Below are positions 6,156-8,340 of a stretch of DNA of 8,340 nt, one piece after another (position 1 is the stretch's first letter; each line of letters opens with the position of its first letter). Both the position numbers and the translations under genes were made by a program. The stretch comes from an uncultured Verrucomicrobiota bacterium (lineage in GTDB: Bacteria > Verrucomicrobiota > Kiritimatiellia > RFP12 > UBA3636). Location of the stretch: positions 1-8,340 of the forward strand of contig CAMOEO010000122.1 in NCBI GenBank assembly GCA_946612175.1, read 5' to 3'. The notes below the pieces were generated by a model that was given only the letters and a program-made list of their open reading frames with translations, ran no database searches and was not told the DNA's origin.

Positions 6156-8309
6156 ATGGGAAAATTCTCTAAACCGTGCAAGTGCTGCAAACGGGAAATC
6201 TTTCCGAACCGTCCCGATTTGTCCAGCCAGGACTTCGACGCCGTCAAATACGGATTCTGCAGCATCGCATGCGCAGAGGCCGTGGACCCCGACATCGCCG
6301 AAAAGATACGGGCCGACAAGGCGCAGGGCGCGAAAATGGAGAAGGCGGTTCTTCTCGCCGTCCTTGCCGTTCTCGGGTTCGCCGCGACTTGGTACTGGGG
6401 ACTCCGCAAGAAATGCAGGCCCGCGTTCTTTGCGGTCACGGCCGTCCTCGTCGCGGTCGCCGTAATTCTCCTCTGCCGGGTCTGCCGCGCGAACAAAGAG
6501 GCCGGTCTTGAAGCCGATGCCGAAGTGTCGATGAGCCTGTATTGCGCGAACGATTACGACCGTCCCTACGTCCAGGGGGGAGAGCGCACGGCCGATTCGC
6601 CGGACTTGTCGGAGTGGGAACGCACCGCCGCGACTGTCGCCCAGGCCGTGGTGGACGGGGACGCGCACGCATTCCAGTCTTTCGTCTGGGAAAAGAGTTT
6701 CTGGAACACGACCGGATACGACAACCCTCTCGAGGATCGTCTCCTGGGCGAGATGGAACTCAAAAAGACGCGTCCGGATTCCTTTTTGGTCGGAACGGGT
6801 GTGACGCCCAAGGACGGACTCGGCAAGGAACACGGCCGTGGTCGGGTTTCCGCCGTCCCGATCGTCTTTTGCAAGTCGGACGTTCCGTATCGCGTCGCCT
6901 ATTTCCAAATGGTGAAGGACGGTGAATGGAAATTCAATGCCGTCCATGCACTGGAGTGTTTCACGACCCCCGACGGAAAGAAATGGTGGAACGATGATAA
7001 GCTGTTCGCGGAGTCCGCCAACGCCAAAAAGTCGATTTGCGACAGCGGCGAGAATTCCAAAACACGGGAAACCATTGCATCCAAACCGGAGTCGGAACCC
7101 GCGCCCGAACCGAAGGCGGAGCCCGCGCCAGAGCCGAAGGCGGAGCCCGCGCCAGCGCCGGCGGAAAAAACCGCGCCCGAAGAGAAAGCCGAGCCGAAGG
7201 CGGAGCCCGCGCCAGAGCCGAGACCCGCTCCGAAGTCGACATCGACGCCGGCTCCCGCGAAAACGGACAATCTGGTCGAAATCGCGGACCGGCAGGCCGC
7301 CAAATACAAAGAAGGAACGAAAACGGCCGAGCAGCTTCTCGGATGGATCGAATCGCCCAAAGTTGCCGAATCGAAACGAGCGCGGCTTCGCGCGCTTCTG
7401 GAGGAGCGCGGGGTCCCGCTTGCCGAGGCCGAACGCAAAGCGAGAGAAGAAGCGAAACGCAAGGCGGTCGAAGCCAAACGCCAAGCGGCCGAGGAGGCGA
7501 AGCGCAAGGCGGCCGAGGAAGCCGAGACCAGGCGCAAGGCGGCCGAAGAGCGCAAGGCGGCCGAGGAAGCGAAGCGCAAGGCAGCCGAAGAGCGCAAGGC
7601 GGCCGAGGAAGCGAAGCGCAAGGCAGCCGAGGAGCGCAGAATGGCCGAATTCAAGAAGCGGCAGGAAACGGCCGAGGCCGAGCGTCTCAAGAGGCAGGAG
7701 GAAGATCGGAAGCGCCGGGAAGAAGCCGAGCGTCTGGCCAAGGAGGAAGCGGATCGCGAGCAGGAACGAAAGGACAAAGAGGATCGGGATCGGCAGAAGG
7801 CACTGGACGAATTCGCCAAGAGCATGCAAAAACTGTCCGAGGCCGCCCTCAGGATGGACGCAAGCGAGGAAGAGTTGGAAGAGGAGGAAGAAGAGGAGGA
7901 AGAGGTCGACGAACTGGAAGAGGCCAACGCCGACAATCCTCTGTTTTGGCGCGAGGGCGTCCAGACGGAGACTCCCCTTGACGAACAACGAACGTTGATG
8001 GAGGAACAGCGCCGCCGTATCGAGGCGGCGGAAGCCCGACGGCGCGCCGCGGCGGCGGAAGCCCAACGGCGCGCCGCGGAACAACGGAAACTAGCGGAAG
8101 CGCGACAAGCGGAACGCGCGACTCTCCCGGCCATGCCCGACGCCATGGTCGAGCAGCTGGCGACCGGCATCAAGATGTCCATCCAAGGCGGGCAGATGAC
8201 GACGGTGCAAGCGGCCTTCATGTTGGAAAACGCCACGCTTTCGGCCTCCCAGAAGGAGAAAATCCGGAAGCGTCTCGCCGCGGAGGGGATTGCCATCCCG
8301 GAGCGGTAG
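6156..8309 (+). CDS. Zinc-finger-like, membrane-hairpin, TolA-like coiled-coil protein (gene F)
   Basis: This is a 717-residue multidomain protein. Residues 8-39 carry C8-x2-C11 and FCSIAC (C35, C39), a TRASH/MYM-like treble-clef pattern that could bind one zinc. Two hydrophobic helices (about 63-83 and 89-108) joined by LRKKCRP match gene A. Residues 150-268 alternate helices and strands and end DGEWKFNAVHALECF, suggesting an NTF2/SnoaL-like fold. Residues 311-369 are a Pro/Ala/Glu/Lys linker. Residues 425-548 are a long Lys/Glu/Ala/Arg coiled coil with 14-residue repeats, then a poly-Glu stretch (571-583) and a second basic helix (610-655). A helical module at 371-426 recurs at 662-717. The layout recalls TolA or other envelope-spanning scaffolds, by analogy only. 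The ATG at 6156 is preceded by a weak GAGTAG. Which side of the membrane the coiled coil lies on is unresolved. Confidence 0.85.
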   Translation: MGKFSKPCKCCKREIFPNRPDLSSQDFDAVKYGFCSIACAEAVDPDIAEKIRADKAQGAKMEKAVLLAVLAVLGFAATWYWGLRKKCRPAFFAVTAVLVAVAVILLCRVCRANKEAGLEADAEVSMSLYCANDYDRPYVQGGERTADSPDLSEWERTAATVAQAVVDGDAHAFQSFVWEKSFWNTTGYDNPLEDRLLGEMELKKTRPDSFLVGTGVTPKDGLGKEHGRGRVSAVPIVFCKSDVPYRVAYFQMVKDGEWKFNAVHALECFTTPDGKKWWNDDKLFAESANAKKSICDSGENSKTRETIASKPESEPAPEPKAEPAPEPKAEPAPAPAEKTAPEEKAEPKAEPAPEPRPAPKSTSTPAPAKTDNLVEIADRQAAKYKEGTKTAEQLLGWIESPKVAESKRARLRALLEERGVPLAEAERKAREEAKRKAVEAKRQAAEEAKRKAAEEAETRRKAAEERKAAEEAKRKAAEERKAAEEAKRKAAEERRMAEFKKRQETAEAERLKRQEEDRKRREEAERLAKEEADREQERKDKEDRDRQKALDEFAKSMQKLSEAALRMDASEEELEEEEEEEEEVDELEEANADNPLFWREGVQTETPLDEQRTLMEEQRRRIEAAEARRRAAAAEAQRRAAEQRKLAEARQAERATLPAMPDAMVEQLATGIKMSIQGGQMTTVQAAFMLENATLSASQKEKIRKRLAAEGIAIPER
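7110..7221 (+). repeat. Repeated Pro/Ala/Glu linker DNA within gene F
   Basis: A 28-base segment at 7110-7137 is identical to 7194-7221, and part of it recurs at 7131-7155. It encodes the EPKAEPAPEP linker. Identity at DNA level, including third positions, points to recent duplication or slippage rather than old protein repeats. Confidence 0.75.
7545..7628 (+). repeat. Perfect 42-bp tandem duplication in the coiled coil
   Basis: Positions 7545-7586 and 7587-7628 are identical 42-base copies, each encoding a 14-residue helical unit (ERKAAEEAKRKAAE). Related imperfect units extend from about 7499 to 7640. Fourteen residues is four turns of helix, two heptads, so copy number can change without breaking the coiled-coil register. 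Confidence 0.85.
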
Positions 8310-8340
8310 TCAAGAGATTGAGACCTTTTGTCCCTATCCG
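8310..8340 (+). other. Start of the downstream intergenic region
   Basis: Only 31 bases follow the TAG stop of gene F. No hairpin with T-run and no new start codon with a ribosome site is visible, so the end of the operon cannot be placed within this window. Confidence 0.4.

Noticed and set aside
7499..7640. Direct repeats considered as a CRISPR array
   Set aside because: The units are contiguous with no spacers, are in frame within gene F and encode a coiled coil.
6132..8084. Long minus-strand open frame (about 650 codons) with Leu/Phe-rich repeats resembling a membrane protein
   Set aside because: It is the exact antisense of gene F. Its repeats are the complement of the Lys/Glu/Ala coiled coil, and gene F has a coherent domain order, operon context and zinc-finger-like start.

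Overview
The window is a high-GC bacterial segment carrying one co-directional (+ strand) run of six protein genes. It is preceded by about 350 bases of repeat-rich sequence, a recognisable sigma70-type promoter and a long structured 5' leader. No tRNA, rRNA, transposase, phage gene or CRISPR array is visible. None of the six proteins is a named enzyme. All look like envelope or scaffold proteins: three have cleavable signal peptides, two have a matching two-helix membrane hairpin, and one is an all-beta duplicated protein with no export signal. GC content, promoter style and the LPP20/FlgT-like domain are compatible with a PVC-group bacterium (for example a Kiritimatiellae/Lentisphaeria-like gut lineage), but that placement is a low-confidence inference.

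Layout: 1-354 holds no convincing gene. It has a duplicated TGGCGGA motif near the window edge, three 9-bp tandem units (141-167) and a perfect GC hairpin (191-209). Positions 355-383 are an extended -10 promoter (TTGAAC, 17-bp spacer, TAGACT). The transcript leader (about 390-586) contains a nested inverted repeat at 420-530 that would fold into a long rod, plus a competing 12-bp stem (486-497 with 533-544). The genes are: A 587-2140 (membrane hairpin, coiled coil, C-terminal domain), B 2187-3452 (secreted, LPP20/FlgT_N-like), C 3490-4197 (secreted), D 4194-5078 (secreted, paralogous to C), E 5075-6082 (two tandem beta-sandwich-like repeats) and F 6156-8309 (zinc-finger-like N-terminus, membrane hairpin, NTF2-like domain, Pro/Ala/Glu linker, long coiled coil, duplicated helical module).

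The genes look like one operon. C/D overlap by GTGA and D/E by ATGA, the other gaps are 37-73 bases, and only one promoter is evident. The cluster is built from a few re-used modules: A and F share the membrane hairpin, A and B share a soluble module, C and D share a domain, and E and F contain internal duplications. The simplest reading is an uncharacterised multi-protein envelope assembly with two membrane-anchored scaffold proteins (A, F) and three exported partners (B, C, D). The function is unknown; what is observed is the shared architecture, and joint action is inferred.
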